Shown here: piece after piece, positions 53,275 to 61,977 of the stretch
Numbering within the stretch: position 1 is the stretch's first letter
Layout of the letters: every line of letters begins with the position of its first letter
NCBI RefSeq assembly: GCF_000745965.1
Contig: NZ_JQKI01000021.1
Span: 46,011-110,010 of the forward strand
Direction: 5' to 3'
Length of the DNA stretch: 64,000 bases
Source: Edaphobacter aggregans DSM 19364
GTDB lineage: Bacteria > Acidobacteriota > Terriglobia > Terriglobales > Acidobacteriaceae
The notes under the pieces: model-generated
What the model saw: only the letters and a program-made list of their open reading frames with translations
Told to the model about the DNA's origin: nothing
Databases searched by the model: none
Translations under genes and position numbers: made by a program

Positions 53275-56032
53275 CCTCCAGCGCGGCCCGCGCCTTCTCG
53301 TGCAGCATCTTCGTCTCAGCCGCCTGTTTCCTCAAACCGTCCACGATATGAGCTGGCGCCTTTGCCATGAAGGCCTCGTTGCCTAACTGCTTCTCCGCCG
53401 AGGCCAGGCCTTTCTCGAGCTTGCCAAGCTCCTTCGTCAACCTCTCGCGCTCAGCAGCCACGTCGATCTGGCGCTCGTACACTACGGCTACATCGAAGCT
53501 AGCGTTTGCACGGGCGTTGCCGCCGGAGAGCTGTTCTCTCGAAAACTCCAGCTCTGACACCCGCGCCATCTTCGCGAGCATGTCGCGATTTGCGTCCGCT
53601 AGTGCCAGAACGCGATTTTCGGCATGCAGGCGGATCGGAGTCGCTTCTTTCTCCGGCACGCCGAGTTCCTTGCGCAACGCCCGAACGGTGGTGATCAGCT
53701 CCTGCAATGTCGCCATCGCTGCTACGGAGGCGTCGTCCGCTGCGAAGTCCGCAACCTGCGGGTACCTGGTAAGCGCGATCGACTTTGCCGGAGTGTTGCC
53801 CTCGTAGAGGGCATGCCACAACTCTTCGGTGAGGAACGGCATGAAGGGACTGAGCAGGCGTAGTGCGGCGTCGAAGACTGCGACCAGTGAGGCCAGCGTC
53901 AGTGCGGCCGTCGGATTCTTCTCCGCACCTTCACCGAACTCGAGCCGGAGCTTCACAAGTTCCAGGTACCAGTCGCAGAACTCGCCCCAGAAGAACTGGT
54001 AGACGGCTGCTGCCGCCTCGTCGAAGCGATAGTCCGCAAGCGCCTTGTCGACCTCGGCGCAGACTGCGTTCAGCCTTCCAAAGATCCATCGCGTCTCGAG
54101 CGGTGTGTCTGCCGGTAGCTCCGGAACTGTGCCGCTGGCGAGCATCGAGACCTCGTAGCCGGCCTCCTTCGCGCGATCGATCTGCATGAAGAGGAAGCGC
54201 GCTGCGTTCCAGATCTTATTAGCAAACGCGCGATATCCTTCGGTGCGCGACTCGCTGAAGGCGATGTCCGTGCCCGGAGAAGCCATGCTTGCGAGTGTGA
54301 AGCGCACGGCGTCGGTTCCGTACTTCGTGACGACTTCGATGGGATCGATCACGTTGCCTTTGGTCTTGGACATCTTCTGCCGCTCGGCGTCGCGGACGAG
54401 CGCGTGGATGTACACCTCACGAAACGGCACTGCGTCCTTCAGGGTGCGCTTCGATCCGTCGGGCATCGGCACATCCAGCATGAAGTGGCACCCGAGCATG
54501 ATCATCCTGGCGACCCAGAAGAAGAGGATGTCGAAGCCGGTGACCAGCAGATCTGTTGGATAGAAGGCCGCGAGATCGGCAGTCAGTCCATCGTCGGCAC
54601 CGGGCCAGCCGAACACCGTGAACGGCAGCAGGCCGCTCGAGAACCAGGTATCGAGCACGTCGGTCTCCTGCGTCAGCTCGGTCGAATGGCACTTGCTGCA
54701 AGCCTGCGGAGTCTCGCGGGCTACCGTAATCTCATTGCACCTTGCGCAGTGCCACGCAGGAATCCTGTGGCCCCACCAAAGCTGCCGCGAGATGCACCAG
54801 TCGTGGATGTTCTTCATCCACTCGTCGTAGGTCTTGCGGTACTGCTCCGGCGTAAAGCGTATGTAACCCTTGTCGACTGCCTCGATTGCCTTATCGGCCA
54901 GCGGCTGAATTTTTATGAACCACTGCTGCGAGAGCCGCGGCTCGATCACCACGCCGGTTCGCTGGCTCAGCCCGATGGCAAGCGTATGGTCCTTCACGTC
55001 GACGAGCAGTCCTTGCTCGCGCAGGTCTTCGACGATCTTCTCGCGCGCGGCGTAGCGGTCCATCTCGTGGTACGGCGAGCCCGGCAGCAGCACGTGCGCT
55101 GTCTCGTCGAGGATGGAAAGGTTCGGAAGGCCATGCCGCTGGCCGATGGCAAAGTCATTCGGGTCATGCGCTGGCGTCACCTTTACGGCTCCGGTGCCAA
55201 ACTCCGGCTTGGCCCAGTCGTCGGCCAGGATCGGGATCTCGCGATCCGGTCCGCCATTCACACCGCTCAAGGGCAGCTTCACCATCTTGCCGATGAGAGC
55301 CTTGTAGCGCTCATCCTCGGGGTTCACTGCGACGGCAACGTCGCCCAGCATCGTCTCCGGCCGCGTCGTTGCGACGATGATCGAGCCTGTGCCGTCGGCC
55401 AGGGGATAGCGCACATGGTAGATCTTTCCAACGCGCTCCTCATGCTCAACTTCGAGATCGCTGACCGCGGTCTGGATCGCGGGGTCCCAGTTCACGATGT
55501 AGGCTCCGCGATAGATCAGCCCCTGTTCCCACAGGCGAACGAAGCACTCCTTGACGGCGGTGCTCAACCGCTCGTCCATAGTGAAGTACTCGCGGCTCCA
55601 GTCCACGCTTGCGCCGAGCCGCTTCATCTGCTCCAGGATGGCTCCGCCGTAGACAGCCTTCCACTCCCAGACGCGGTCAACGAACGCCTCACGGCCCAGC
55701 GCCTGCCGGCAGGTGCCTTCGCTCTTCAACTGGCGCTCGACCATCATCTGCGTTGCGATGCCGGCGTGATCGGTTCCTGGAATCCAGACGGCCGTCTCGC
55801 CGCGCATCCTGTGCCACCGCGTCAGGATGTCCATCTCGGTCTGGTTCAGCATGTGGCCCATGTGCAGGCGGCCCGTGACGTTCGGCGGCGGCAGCAGCAT
55901 AGTGAACTTCTTCTTGCTCTCGTCCGTACCCTTCGGTGTGGCGACGTCGAACAGGTGCTCGCGGACCCAGTACTCGGCCCAGCGTTCCTCAATCACGGAC
56001 GGATCATATGCTTTCGGTAGTTCGTGGCTCAT
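53258..56032 (-). CDS. valS: Valyl-tRNA synthetase
   Basis: A 924-residue class I aminoacyl-tRNA synthetase. The HIGH motif is in PPPNVTGRLHMGHMLNQTEM, KMSKS appears as QKMSKTKGNVIDP, the editing domain region follows with VATTRPETMLGDVAVAVNPE, and CARCNEITVARETPQACSKC is the zinc-like finger before TDVLDTWFSSGLLPFTVFGW. The C-terminal coiled-coil arm (RLTKELGKLEKGLASAEKQL) is the ValRS tRNA-binding arm. Start 56032 (MSHELPKAYDPSVIEERW) follows AAAGGAC; another ATG at 56050 adds six residues. The frame runs open to 56275 but that part is not ValRS. It is monocistronic. Confidence 0.97.
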   Translation of the reverse strand: MSHELPKAYDPSVIEERWAEYWVREHLFDVATPKGTDESKKKFTMLLPPPNVTGRLHMGHMLNQTEMDILTRWHRMRGETAVWIPGTDHAGIATQMMVERQLKSEGTCRQALGREAFVDRVWEWKAVYGGAILEQMKRLGASVDWSREYFTMDERLSTAVKECFVRLWEQGLIYRGAYIVNWDPAIQTAVSDLEVEHEERVGKIYHVRYPLADGTGSIIVATTRPETMLGDVAVAVNPEDERYKALIGKMVKLPLSGVNGGPDREIPILADDWAKPEFGTGAVKVTPAHDPNDFAIGQRHGLPNLSILDETAHVLLPGSPYHEMDRYAAREKIVEDLREQGLLVDVKDHTLAIGLSQRTGVVIEPRLSQQWFIKIQPLADKAIEAVDKGYIRFTPEQYRKTYDEWMKNIHDWCISRQLWWGHRIPAWHCARCNEITVARETPQACSKCHSTELTQETDVLDTWFSSGLLPFTVFGWPGADDGLTADLAAFYPTDLLVTGFDILFFWVARMIMLGCHFMLDVPMPDGSKRTLKDAVPFREVYIHALVRDAERQKMSKTKGNVIDPIEVVTKYGTDAVRFTLASMASPGTDIAFSESRTEGYRAFANKIWNAARFLFMQIDRAKEAGYEVSMLASGTVPELPADTPLETRWIFGRLNAVCAEVDKALADYRFDEAAAAVYQFFWGEFCDWYLELVKLRLEFGEGAEKNPTAALTLASLVAVFDAALRLLSPFMPFLTEELWHALYEGNTPAKSIALTRYPQVADFAADDASVAAMATLQELITTVRALRKELGVPEKEATPIRLHAENRVLALADANRDMLAKMARVSELEFSREQLSGGNARANASFDVAVVYERQIDVAAERERLTKELGKLEKGLASAEKQLGNEAFMAKAPAHIVDGLRKQAAETKMLHEKARAALEALPLA

Positions 56033-56153
56033 GTCCTTTAAGCGTAGCATTCGCTCGCCGGCGGACTCTGGCAGCCAAAGGCCTTCGCTGACGGAATGTT
56101 GCTCCTCGCCGCGCTTCCAGCTTTCGACGTACACTACCCCACGAGGTTCCCGC

Positions 56154-56690
56154 ATGCGCAGACTGCCCGGCAGCCATCTTCTTTCAGCCGTACTGCTTCT
56201 TCTTCTTGTCACCAGCGGCTTCTTCAAAGGCTCGCATGGCGGGAACGATCGCGCCAGTTTCGGCTCCGACATCAATGTCCCTGAGGGGGAGACGGTGGGT
56301 GACGTGGCCTGCGCCTTCTGTTCGGTTCATCTGCGCGGCGAGGCAACCGGCGACGTAGCCGTCGCCTTCGGCTCGGTCACCATCGAACCGGGTCACTCCA
56401 TCGCGGGCGATACCGCCATTCTCGAGGGCGACCTCAACCTCGGCGAAGGCTCGACCGTCAACGGCGACCTCGCCATTTTGGCGGGCAGCGCCAATCTCGC
56501 CGAGGGGGCGGCGATCCACGGCTCGCGCGCGGTCGTTCCGCAGCCTATCGGCACCCTGATTCTGCTTGCACCCTTCCTCGTGCTGGGTGGGCTTATCTGG
56601 CTTATCGTCTATCTTGTGCGGCGCAATCGCTATACCTTCCCTGTCTATCCGCAGGGCCGCGGCATCCATCCCCCTCCGCCGTCACGCTGA
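56154..56690 (+). CDS. Exported beta-helix (bactofilin-like) membrane protein, first of two
   Basis: A 178-residue protein with an N-terminal hydrophobic signal or anchor (LLSAVLLLLLVTSGFFKG), a short right-handed beta-helix of hydrophobic/Gly repeats (GDVACAFCSVHLRGE, GDVAVAFGSVTIEPG, GDTAILEGDLNLGEG and NGDLAILAGSANLAEG) and a C-terminal transmembrane helix (IGTLILLAPFLVLGGLIWLI) with a Pro-rich cytoplasmic end. The repeat pattern is that of polymer-forming cytoskeletal (bactofilin-type) proteins. Cys53 and Cys56 form a C-x-F-C motif that recurs in the next gene. Start 56154 has GAGG upstream. It is divergent from valS. Confidence 0.75.
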   Translation: MRRLPGSHLLSAVLLLLLVTSGFFKGSHGGNDRASFGSDINVPEGETVGDVACAFCSVHLRGEATGDVAVAFGSVTIEPGHSIAGDTAILEGDLNLGEGSTVNGDLAILAGSANLAEGAAIHGSRAVVPQPIGTLILLAPFLVLGGLIWLIVYLVRRNRYTFPVYPQGRGIHPPPPSR

Positions 56691-56819
56691 AAAGATATTC
56701 TGCTACTGAATCCCTACGGAACCTGTCGCCCGTGGTCTGCGTATCTGTTCTCGTTCACGAACTTCGGCGCCGGTGAGTCAGCCGGCGGGCAAGACCAGTT
56801 CCCGACAGGAGACGAACCT

Positions 56820-57347
56820 GTGGTGACCAAAGCGATCCGATCCCTGGGCCTCATCGTGCTTCTTGTCGGGTTTTCTGGCACGGCTGCCCGCGCACAGGCT
56901 CCCGGTTCACGCACGTACTTCAACCAGGACATCTTCGTCGCCCAAGGCCAACAGATCCACAATGCCACGTGCATCTTTTGCTCCGTGCAGGTGGAGGGCG
57001 ACCTGACCGGCCGGGTCTTGGTGCTCTTCGGCAATCTCAACGTAACCGGCCGTGTTGAGCGCGAAGCGACCGTCATCGGCGGCAACGCCGTCATCGACTC
57101 ACAGGCCCGGATCGGTGGCAATGCGCTCGTCGTCGGCGGGAACGCCGTCTACGAGACGGACGAGTCGATCTCCGGCAACGCTTGGGTCATCGGAGGGCAC
57201 CTCTCGCCGGTTGGAGGACGCTCCAGCCGTATCCACTCCACCCATCGCCTGTCTTTCAGCCCTGTTTTCTTCACGGTCGTTGCCATCGGAGCGTTCCTTC
57301 TGCTCTCGATTCTGTTTCTTCCCCGCCGCCGCACCGACGCTGCCTGA
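56820..57347 (+). CDS. Exported beta-helix (bactofilin-like) membrane protein, second of two
   Basis: A 175-residue relative of the preceding gene: signal peptide (SLGLIVLLVGFSGTAARAQ), beta-helix repeats starting with the same motif, NATCIFCSVQVEGDLTGRVL (Cys51, Cys54), then VLFGNLNVTGRVEREATVIG, GNAVIDSQARIGGNALVVG and GNAWVIGGHLSPV, and a C-terminal transmembrane helix (FFTVVAIGAFLLLSILFLP) with a basic tail. The start is GTG at 56820 or 56823 with AGGAG upstream. Shared architecture and the shared C-x-F-C-S-V motif suggest an ancient duplication. The pair could assemble together at the periplasmic face; function is unknown. Confidence 0.75.
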   Translation: MVTKAIRSLGLIVLLVGFSGTAARAQAPGSRTYFNQDIFVAQGQQIHNATCIFCSVQVEGDLTGRVLVLFGNLNVTGRVEREATVIGGNAVIDSQARIGGNALVVGGNAVYETDESISGNAWVIGGHLSPVGGRSSRIHSTHRLSFSPVFFTVVAIGAFLLLSILFLPRRRTDAA

Positions 57348-57364
57348 TGCGCCTACTGTCAAAC

Positions 57365-57394
57365 AGTAAAGCCCCGGCGAACCGGGGCTTTACT
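57365..57394. terminator. Bidirectional terminator between the beta-helix gene and the BamD-like gene
   Basis: AGTAAAGCCCCGG (57365-57377) pairs perfectly over 13 bp with CCGGGGCTTTACT (57382-57394) around CGAA. T-rich sequence follows on the plus strand (ACTTTCC). It separates two convergent genes. Confidence 0.82.
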
Positions 57395-57409
57395 ACTTTC
57401 CTGAGATGG

Positions 57410-59206
57410 TTAGAAAGGATTGATCTTCGCCAGTCCCTTCTTCTTCTTGTGCTTGCTCGACGACTCCTCGTCCTTGTCGTAAGCCGGCTTCGGTGTCTTC
57501 TTTCCGCTGGATGCAGTGGTCGGCTGTCCCGGAGCCTGCGCGCCAGGGGTCACATCGTTCACAGCATCGGGAGCGGCCGCGGGCTTCTCGACTGGCGGCG
57601 GTGTAGTCGTATTGGTCGGTCCCACTGTCTTCAATCCGCCGTTCGGATCGACCGCAGGCTGGGTGTTTGCTCCAGGGGTCAACACCTCAACTCCCATGGA
57701 GTTTGTCCCGCCGGTTGAAGCCGCCGCGCCAGCTGAGCTCGTTGCTCCGGGAACGTTCGTCATCACAGCACCGCTTCCGCCTGCTCCGGACTCTGCGGCG
57801 GGAATATCCTGAAGTGCCAGAGGAGCTGCCGGTGCCGCGGGAGTTGCAGCCGTGTTCCCTGCAGGCGCCGCGTCGCTAGCGTCAGACGCAGCCTCTGCGC
57901 CGGCCGGCTGCGGCGTTGTCGGCGTGGCGGCAGCCGCGGAGGTTGGATCCATCGCTGTCTTGTAGTCTTGGAGGATCTGCTTGGTGACCGCCGGCGCCAG
58001 CGTTGGCTTGGGATCGGCCAGGGGCGGCTCGCCGTCGTGCGCTGCCATCACCACGTCCGGGCGTCGCAGGATCATCAGCTTGGCGCGGTCCTGCAGGCGG
58101 TACTGTCCGCGGCTGTTCTCGAGCGCTTCGCTTGTCGCCGCCTGCTCCGGCGTTGGAGTGGGGATCGGCAGATTCATCGCGGCCAGACGATCACGTGCGT
58201 CCTCAACGTGCGGCGAGGCTGAGTGCTCGGTCGCCACCTTGCGGTAGGCATCGGCTGCGCGGTCGTCGTAGATCCTCTCCAGACGACTCTTGGCATCCTC
58301 CGGCAGCTGCTTCTGCGCGCGCACGAGGCGTGCCTCAGCTTCATAGGCATCGCCCAGGCCGACCAGCACGTCATCCATGTGGCTGTATTGCGGATAGGTG
58401 TCGGCGACGGTCTGGTAGCGTGCAATGGTCGCCGGCCAGTTTTCGCGTGTCGCGTAATATCCGGCGATCTCGGCCTCGCGCGTCGCCAGAACCTCCTGGA
58501 CCTCACGCAGCCGTTGCTTGGCCTGCGGCACCAGCGTCGAGTCCGGAAACTGCTGCAGCATCAGGCGGTACTCCTCCTGCGCGTGCAGAGCCTTGGAGTA
58601 ATCGCGGTCCGGCTTGTCCATCTGGCGGAAGTAGATGTCTCCCACGCGCATCTGCGCCTCGGCGGCCTCGGGAGCGTTTGGGAAAAAGGTGATGAAGTCC
58701 TTGTACTCCTGCTCAGCCTGCGTCAGCGCAGCGGTTCCGCCCTCGCGATACCAGCTGTCGGCGATTGCCAGCTTGGCCTTCATCTGGTACTGCGAATCGG
58801 GGTAGGTGTTCAGCAGCGTCTGCAGGTCCAGCCGAGCGACATCGAAGTGGCCTTTCTTGGTCGCAGCCAGCGCCTTGTCGTAGAGGATGCGATCAGGCAA
58901 CTTGGCATCGGCGGCAGTAACAGCATCTGCTTTCTTGGTCTCCTGCATGCGCTTCTTGGTGTCCTTGGACTGGACGACCTTGTCTTCCTTCTGCTTCTTC
59001 TCCTTCTTCGACGGAGAGGCCGACATCGTCACCGTCTGCTGAGGCTGTCCATTTGCATCGGTGGTCGTCTGCGTTGATCCTGCGACCTGCGCGCTCGCGG
59101 CGAAGGTGCCTGCCATTAACGCAGCCACTGCGACTCCGGCCATCACGCCAGACCTGATGCTTGGAAAGAAACAAACACTCGGGAAGAAAGAAGGACGATT
59201 CATCAT
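57410..59206 (-). CDS. bamD: BamD-like outer membrane assembly lipoprotein/TPR protein with long C-terminal tail
   Basis: A 598-residue exported protein. After an N-terminal signal (about residues 1-40, cleavage near ASAQ), residues about 105-310 hold TPR-like repeats in the BamD/YfiO style: LYDKALAATKKGHFDVARLD, LQTLLNTYPDSQYQMKAKLA, DSWYREGGTAALTQAEQEYK, DFITFFPNAPEAAEAQMRVG DIYFRQMDKPDRD and EEYRLMLQQFPDS. BamD helps insert beta-barrel proteins. Typical BamD is about 245 residues; here some 230 residues of Ala/Pro/Thr/Gly-rich low complexity follow and the tail is basic (KTPKPAYDKDEESSSKHKKK). No lipobox Cys is seen. GAGGTCC precedes the start. Assignment to BamD is by pattern, so a generic TPR protein is possible. 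Confidence 0.75.
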   Translation of the reverse strand: MMNRPSFFPSVCFFPSIRSGVMAGVAVAALMAGTFAASAQVAGSTQTTTDANGQPQQTVTMSASPSKKEKKQKEDKVVQSKDTKKRMQETKKADAVTAADAKLPDRILYDKALAATKKGHFDVARLDLQTLLNTYPDSQYQMKAKLAIADSWYREGGTAALTQAEQEYKDFITFFPNAPEAAEAQMRVGDIYFRQMDKPDRDYSKALHAQEEYRLMLQQFPDSTLVPQAKQRLREVQEVLATREAEIAGYYATRENWPATIARYQTVADTYPQYSHMDDVLVGLGDAYEAEARLVRAQKQLPEDAKSRLERIYDDRAADAYRKVATEHSASPHVEDARDRLAAMNLPIPTPTPEQAATSEALENSRGQYRLQDRAKLMILRRPDVVMAAHDGEPPLADPKPTLAPAVTKQILQDYKTAMDPTSAAAATPTTPQPAGAEAASDASDAAPAGNTAATPAAPAAPLALQDIPAAESGAGGSGAVMTNVPGATSSAGAAASTGGTNSMGVEVLTPGANTQPAVDPNGGLKTVGPTNTTTPPPVEKPAAAPDAVNDVTPGAQAPGQPTTASSGKKTPKPAYDKDEESSSKHKKKKGLAKINPF

Positions 59207-59261
59207 CAGCCGTGGACCTCACATCCGCCTCGCGCCGCAGCGCCTGAAGCTTCGCTCTATT

Positions 59262-59948
59262 TTAGTCTTTCCTGGCAACCTTGTCCGGGGTGGCCGCCCG
59301 CGCCAATTTCAACAATCTTTTGGCGTTCTGTTCGGTCTTGCCCTTGCTGAAGACGGCCGAGCCCGCGACCAGCATCTCCGCTCCTGCTTCGACGACCGAA
59401 GCGACGGTGTCGTGAGCGACGCCGCCGTCGACCTCGATGCGGAAGTTAAGCCCCATCTCCTTGCGCAGGGCCGCCAGATAGGCGATCTTCTCCACCGCCA
59501 GTGGAAGGAACCTCTGCCCGCCGAAGCCCGGATTGACGCTCATAACGAGCACATAATGCACCATCGGCAGGACCTCGATCAGGGTGTCGACCGGGGTGGC
59601 GGGATTGATCACCACGCCGGGAAGCATCCCATGGTCGGAGATCAGCTGCAGGGTGCGGTGCAGGTGACGGCAGACCTCCTGGTGGACGCTCAGCAGATCG
59701 GCTCCGGCCTCGGCGAAGGCGGGGATGTACTCGTCGGGATTCTCGATCATCAGGTGGCAGTCCAGTGGAAGGTCGGTCACTGGGCGCAGCGCCTGCACCA
59801 TCGGCGGGCCGAAGGTGATGTTGGGGACGAAGTGTCCGTCCATCACGTCGACGTGGACGATGCTTCCGCCGCCGCGCTCGGCCGCCTTCACCTCGTCGGC
59901 GAGGTGGGCGAAGTCGGAAGCCAGGATTGAGAAGGCCAGTTCTATCAA
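59262..59948 (-). CDS. rpe: Ribulose-phosphate 3-epimerase
   Basis: A 228-residue TIM-barrel epimerase interconverting ribulose 5-phosphate and xylulose 5-phosphate, complementing tkt and gnd. Hallmarks are LAFSILASDFAHLADEVKAA, IVHVDVMDGHFVPNITFGPP, LDCHLMIENPDEYI, VLVMSVNPGFGGQRFLPLAV and RIEVDGGVAHDTVASVVEAG, with the metal ligands His, Asp, His and Asp in order. The start is TTG at 59948 with GGAG 8 bases upstream, as no ATG or GTG lies nearby; the open frame to 60191 overlaps the UvrC-like gene and is not used. It is 43 bases after the UvrC-like stop. Confidence 0.93.
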   Translation of the reverse strand: MIELAFSILASDFAHLADEVKAAERGGGSIVHVDVMDGHFVPNITFGPPMVQALRPVTDLPLDCHLMIENPDEYIPAFAEAGADLLSVHQEVCRHLHRTLQLISDHGMLPGVVINPATPVDTLIEVLPMVHYVLVMSVNPGFGGQRFLPLAVEKIAYLAALRKEMGLNFRIEVDGGVAHDTVASVVEAGAEMLVAGSAVFSKGKTEQNAKRLLKLARAATPDKVARKD

Positions 59949-59991
59949 GGGTCGCGCTCCTGTCTGTGAGTCTATCAGCGTGGGTGGGCGA

Positions 59992-61386
59992 TTATTCGGA
60001 ATCGGAGTCGCGCTGTGGAATGACCGGAACGACGCGCTCGACCTCGGGACGGCCTTCGTGCAGGATGCGCGTCTTGACGTCCTTTGCGGCCTTCTTCGCC
60101 GCCTCGCGCTGGACGTCGGGAAGTGACTTTGGCTCGCCAAGAACCTGCCGTGCCGCTCCGCGAAGGATTCGGCGAATGGGCCAGCTTCCATCAGGATTGG
60201 GAAGGAAGAGCTCGCCTAAACGCTGCTTCTCCGGCCTGTAATACCAGCGGCGGAAGAGTGAGAGGTGGTCGCTCAGCGTCGCAAGGTCGTTGTTGAGCGT
60301 AGCGTGGGACTCGAGGGCTTCGAGTGCGGTTCGGGCGCGATCTTCCGGCGAGTTGGCTGCGTTTGTGGGTTCGGCCTCACCCTCGCCTTCGAGCGGCACA
60401 GCCTGCAGCATCAGGGGCTGCGCGAAGAGTGAGCTGCCGACGCTGGTCTGCTCCTTGACGGCGCGAACGCCGAGCGTGGAGAGGCGCTCCGGGCCGACGA
60501 TGCAGCCGGCGGCAAGCAGGAAGAGAGCGGCTTCGTCCTCGCGCTCGTCGGTCGCGGCGGCCTTCTGGACGATGATGGTTCGCAGCTCTGGGACAGGCTG
60601 AACGATCTCGTCGGCGAGTGAGGCGGCAGCCTTCACCTTCTGGTGCTGCTCGTGAAGCTGGGCGGCGCGCTCGAACTCCATCTCCTCGGAGGCGCGGTCG
60701 CGGTCGGCGGCGATCTGCGAGAGCATCGACTCGCCGTGCGTGTCGAAGAAGGCTTTCACTCCTGCTGCTTCGGCGGCGTATTGTTCTGCGGTGCAGGCCT
60801 GCTTACAGGGCTCAATGCACTTCTTCATCTCACCGTAGACGCAGCCGGGATGCTCGGGATACGGCTGAAGGTCTTCGTGGCAGCGGCGCAGCTTGAAGAG
60901 ATCGAGAACAGCGTCGCAGTAGCGCTCGGCCGCGGCGCGCGAGGGAAGCGGACCGTACATCTGCGCGAGTCCGCGCTTCGAGAGTCGGTTGGTCGCGTAG
61001 ACACGAGGGAACTCGTTCTCGGCGGTGAAGCGCAGGAAGGTTGGTGTGTGCAGCCGCAGTCTTCGCCGTGCCTCGGCGTGGCCGAAGATTGTTGCGGCTG
61101 CGTGGTAGAGCGTGAGGGTCGACTCGAACTCCGAGCCGGTGACGGTGTACTCGATGCGTGCGACGCGGTCGCGCAGGTTGAGGCGCTTGGACTGCGACTC
61201 GGGCGGCGCGAGCAGACGCTTCATGCGGCGGCGAAGGTCGGCGGCTCGCGTCAGGTAGGGTTCGGAGTTGGGCTGTTCGCCGTAGAGAGCGAAGACCCCG
61301 GGAAGAGCCGGAATGGAGCGAAGAATCTCGTCGGCCTGCTCGGGGGAGAAGACGACTGTTTTTTCGAAGTGGAAGTTCGTCGACAC
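59992..61386 (-). CDS. UvrC-like protein lacking the endonuclease domain
   Basis: A 464-residue protein related to the first half of UvrC. The GIY-YIG region is degenerate: LPGVFALYGEQPNSEPYLTR AADLRRRM has the PG and the Arg but YLTRA instead of Y-V/I-G-K-A, so the second motif Gly is Thr. A cysteine cluster (RRCHEDLQPYPEHPGCVYGE, MKKCIEPCKQACTAEQY) and a UVR motif (EEMEFERAAQLHEQHQKVKA) follow as in UvrC. The C-terminal RNase H-like nuclease and HhH domains are absent; the last 180 residues are not recognised. It probably binds DNA or a UvrB-like partner without cutting, or is a divergent nuclease. It may be cotranscribed with rpe. Confidence 0.78.
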   Translation of the reverse strand: MSTNFHFEKTVVFSPEQADEILRSIPALPGVFALYGEQPNSEPYLTRAADLRRRMKRLLAPPESQSKRLNLRDRVARIEYTVTGSEFESTLTLYHAAATIFGHAEARRRLRLHTPTFLRFTAENEFPRVYATNRLSKRGLAQMYGPLPSRAAAERYCDAVLDLFKLRRCHEDLQPYPEHPGCVYGEMKKCIEPCKQACTAEQYAAEAAGVKAFFDTHGESMLSQIAADRDRASEEMEFERAAQLHEQHQKVKAAASLADEIVQPVPELRTIIVQKAAATDEREDEAALFLLAAGCIVGPERLSTLGVRAVKEQTSVGSSLFAQPLMLQAVPLEGEGEAEPTNAANSPEDRARTALEALESHATLNNDLATLSDHLSLFRRWYYRPEKQRLGELFLPNPDGSWPIRRILRGAARQVLGEPKSLPDVQREAAKKAAKDVKTRILHEGRPEVERVVPVIPQRDSDSE

Positions 61387-61449
61387 AGCTAAATCTTATC
61401 TATGTTCTGACGGGAAGAAAGGGTAAGCTGCCTCCACGACGGAATATCA

Positions 61450-61977
61450 ATGATCAAGCGTCTTCTTCTGCTCGTCTCTATGTTTTTGGCACAAAGCCAG
61501 ATTTTCGGTGCGTTAGCGCAATCTACGCTAGCCCAAGAGCAGTCCGAGTTTTCGACGGAAGGGGAAGTGACTCACAATATTCCGCTCCCTCTGTCCGTTC
61601 GTGAACTACTCGAACGAGACTCGTTTGTTCAAGAGACATTGAAGGCTGAATCTCCGCCTCGAAACTCTCTTCCTGAGGATTGGACATTATGTTCGATCGT
61701 GCATCTCGCGAACGAGCGAGAGCGCGACTACGTTGTAATCGGACAGCGCTTACTGACAGGTGCGCACGCCACGCACTTCTGGGTTTACCGCGAAACGCCT
61801 CAAGGGGTGAGGCTGGTTTTGACTGCTTTCGCCGATTCACTCAGCATCGGGAAACGAAAGACAAACGGCTTACGAAATATCGCTGCAATGTACTACACAG
61901 CGGTAACGGACGGAACGATGAGCTACACCTTTGATGGAACTGCATATAAAACAAAACGTCCGCCACAATATCGCTAA
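61450..61977 (+). CDS. Exported protein of unknown function
   Basis: A 175-residue protein with signal peptide (LLLLVSMFLAQSQIFGALAQ). The mature part is mixed alpha/beta by eye, with SVRELLERDSFVQETLKA, LCSIVHLANERERDYVVIGQ, LTGAHATHFWVYRETPQGVR and a C-terminal YYTAVTDGTMSYTFDGTAYK. I do not recognise a family. It is more AT-rich than its neighbours and uses a different codon pattern, which could indicate recent acquisition. Its stop codon overlaps that of the convergent pmbA gene. No strong ribosome site is visible before the ATG. Confidence 0.7.
   Translation: MIKRLLLLVSMFLAQSQIFGALAQSTLAQEQSEFSTEGEVTHNIPLPLSVRELLERDSFVQETLKAESPPRNSLPEDWTLCSIVHLANERERDYVVIGQRLLTGAHATHFWVYRETPQGVRLVLTAFADSLSIGKRKTNGLRNIAAMYYTAVTDGTMSYTFDGTAYKTKRPPQYR

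Noticed and set aside
54404..56020. A 538-codon open frame opposite valS
   Set aside because: Antisense shadow in a GC-rich gene; the valS strand carries HIGH and KMSK motifs.
59949..60191. A longer Rpe protein from ATG 60191
   Set aside because: The extension lies inside the UvrC-like gene on the same strand, is low-complexity Arg/Ser-rich, and a TTG start with a good ribosome site gives the normal length.
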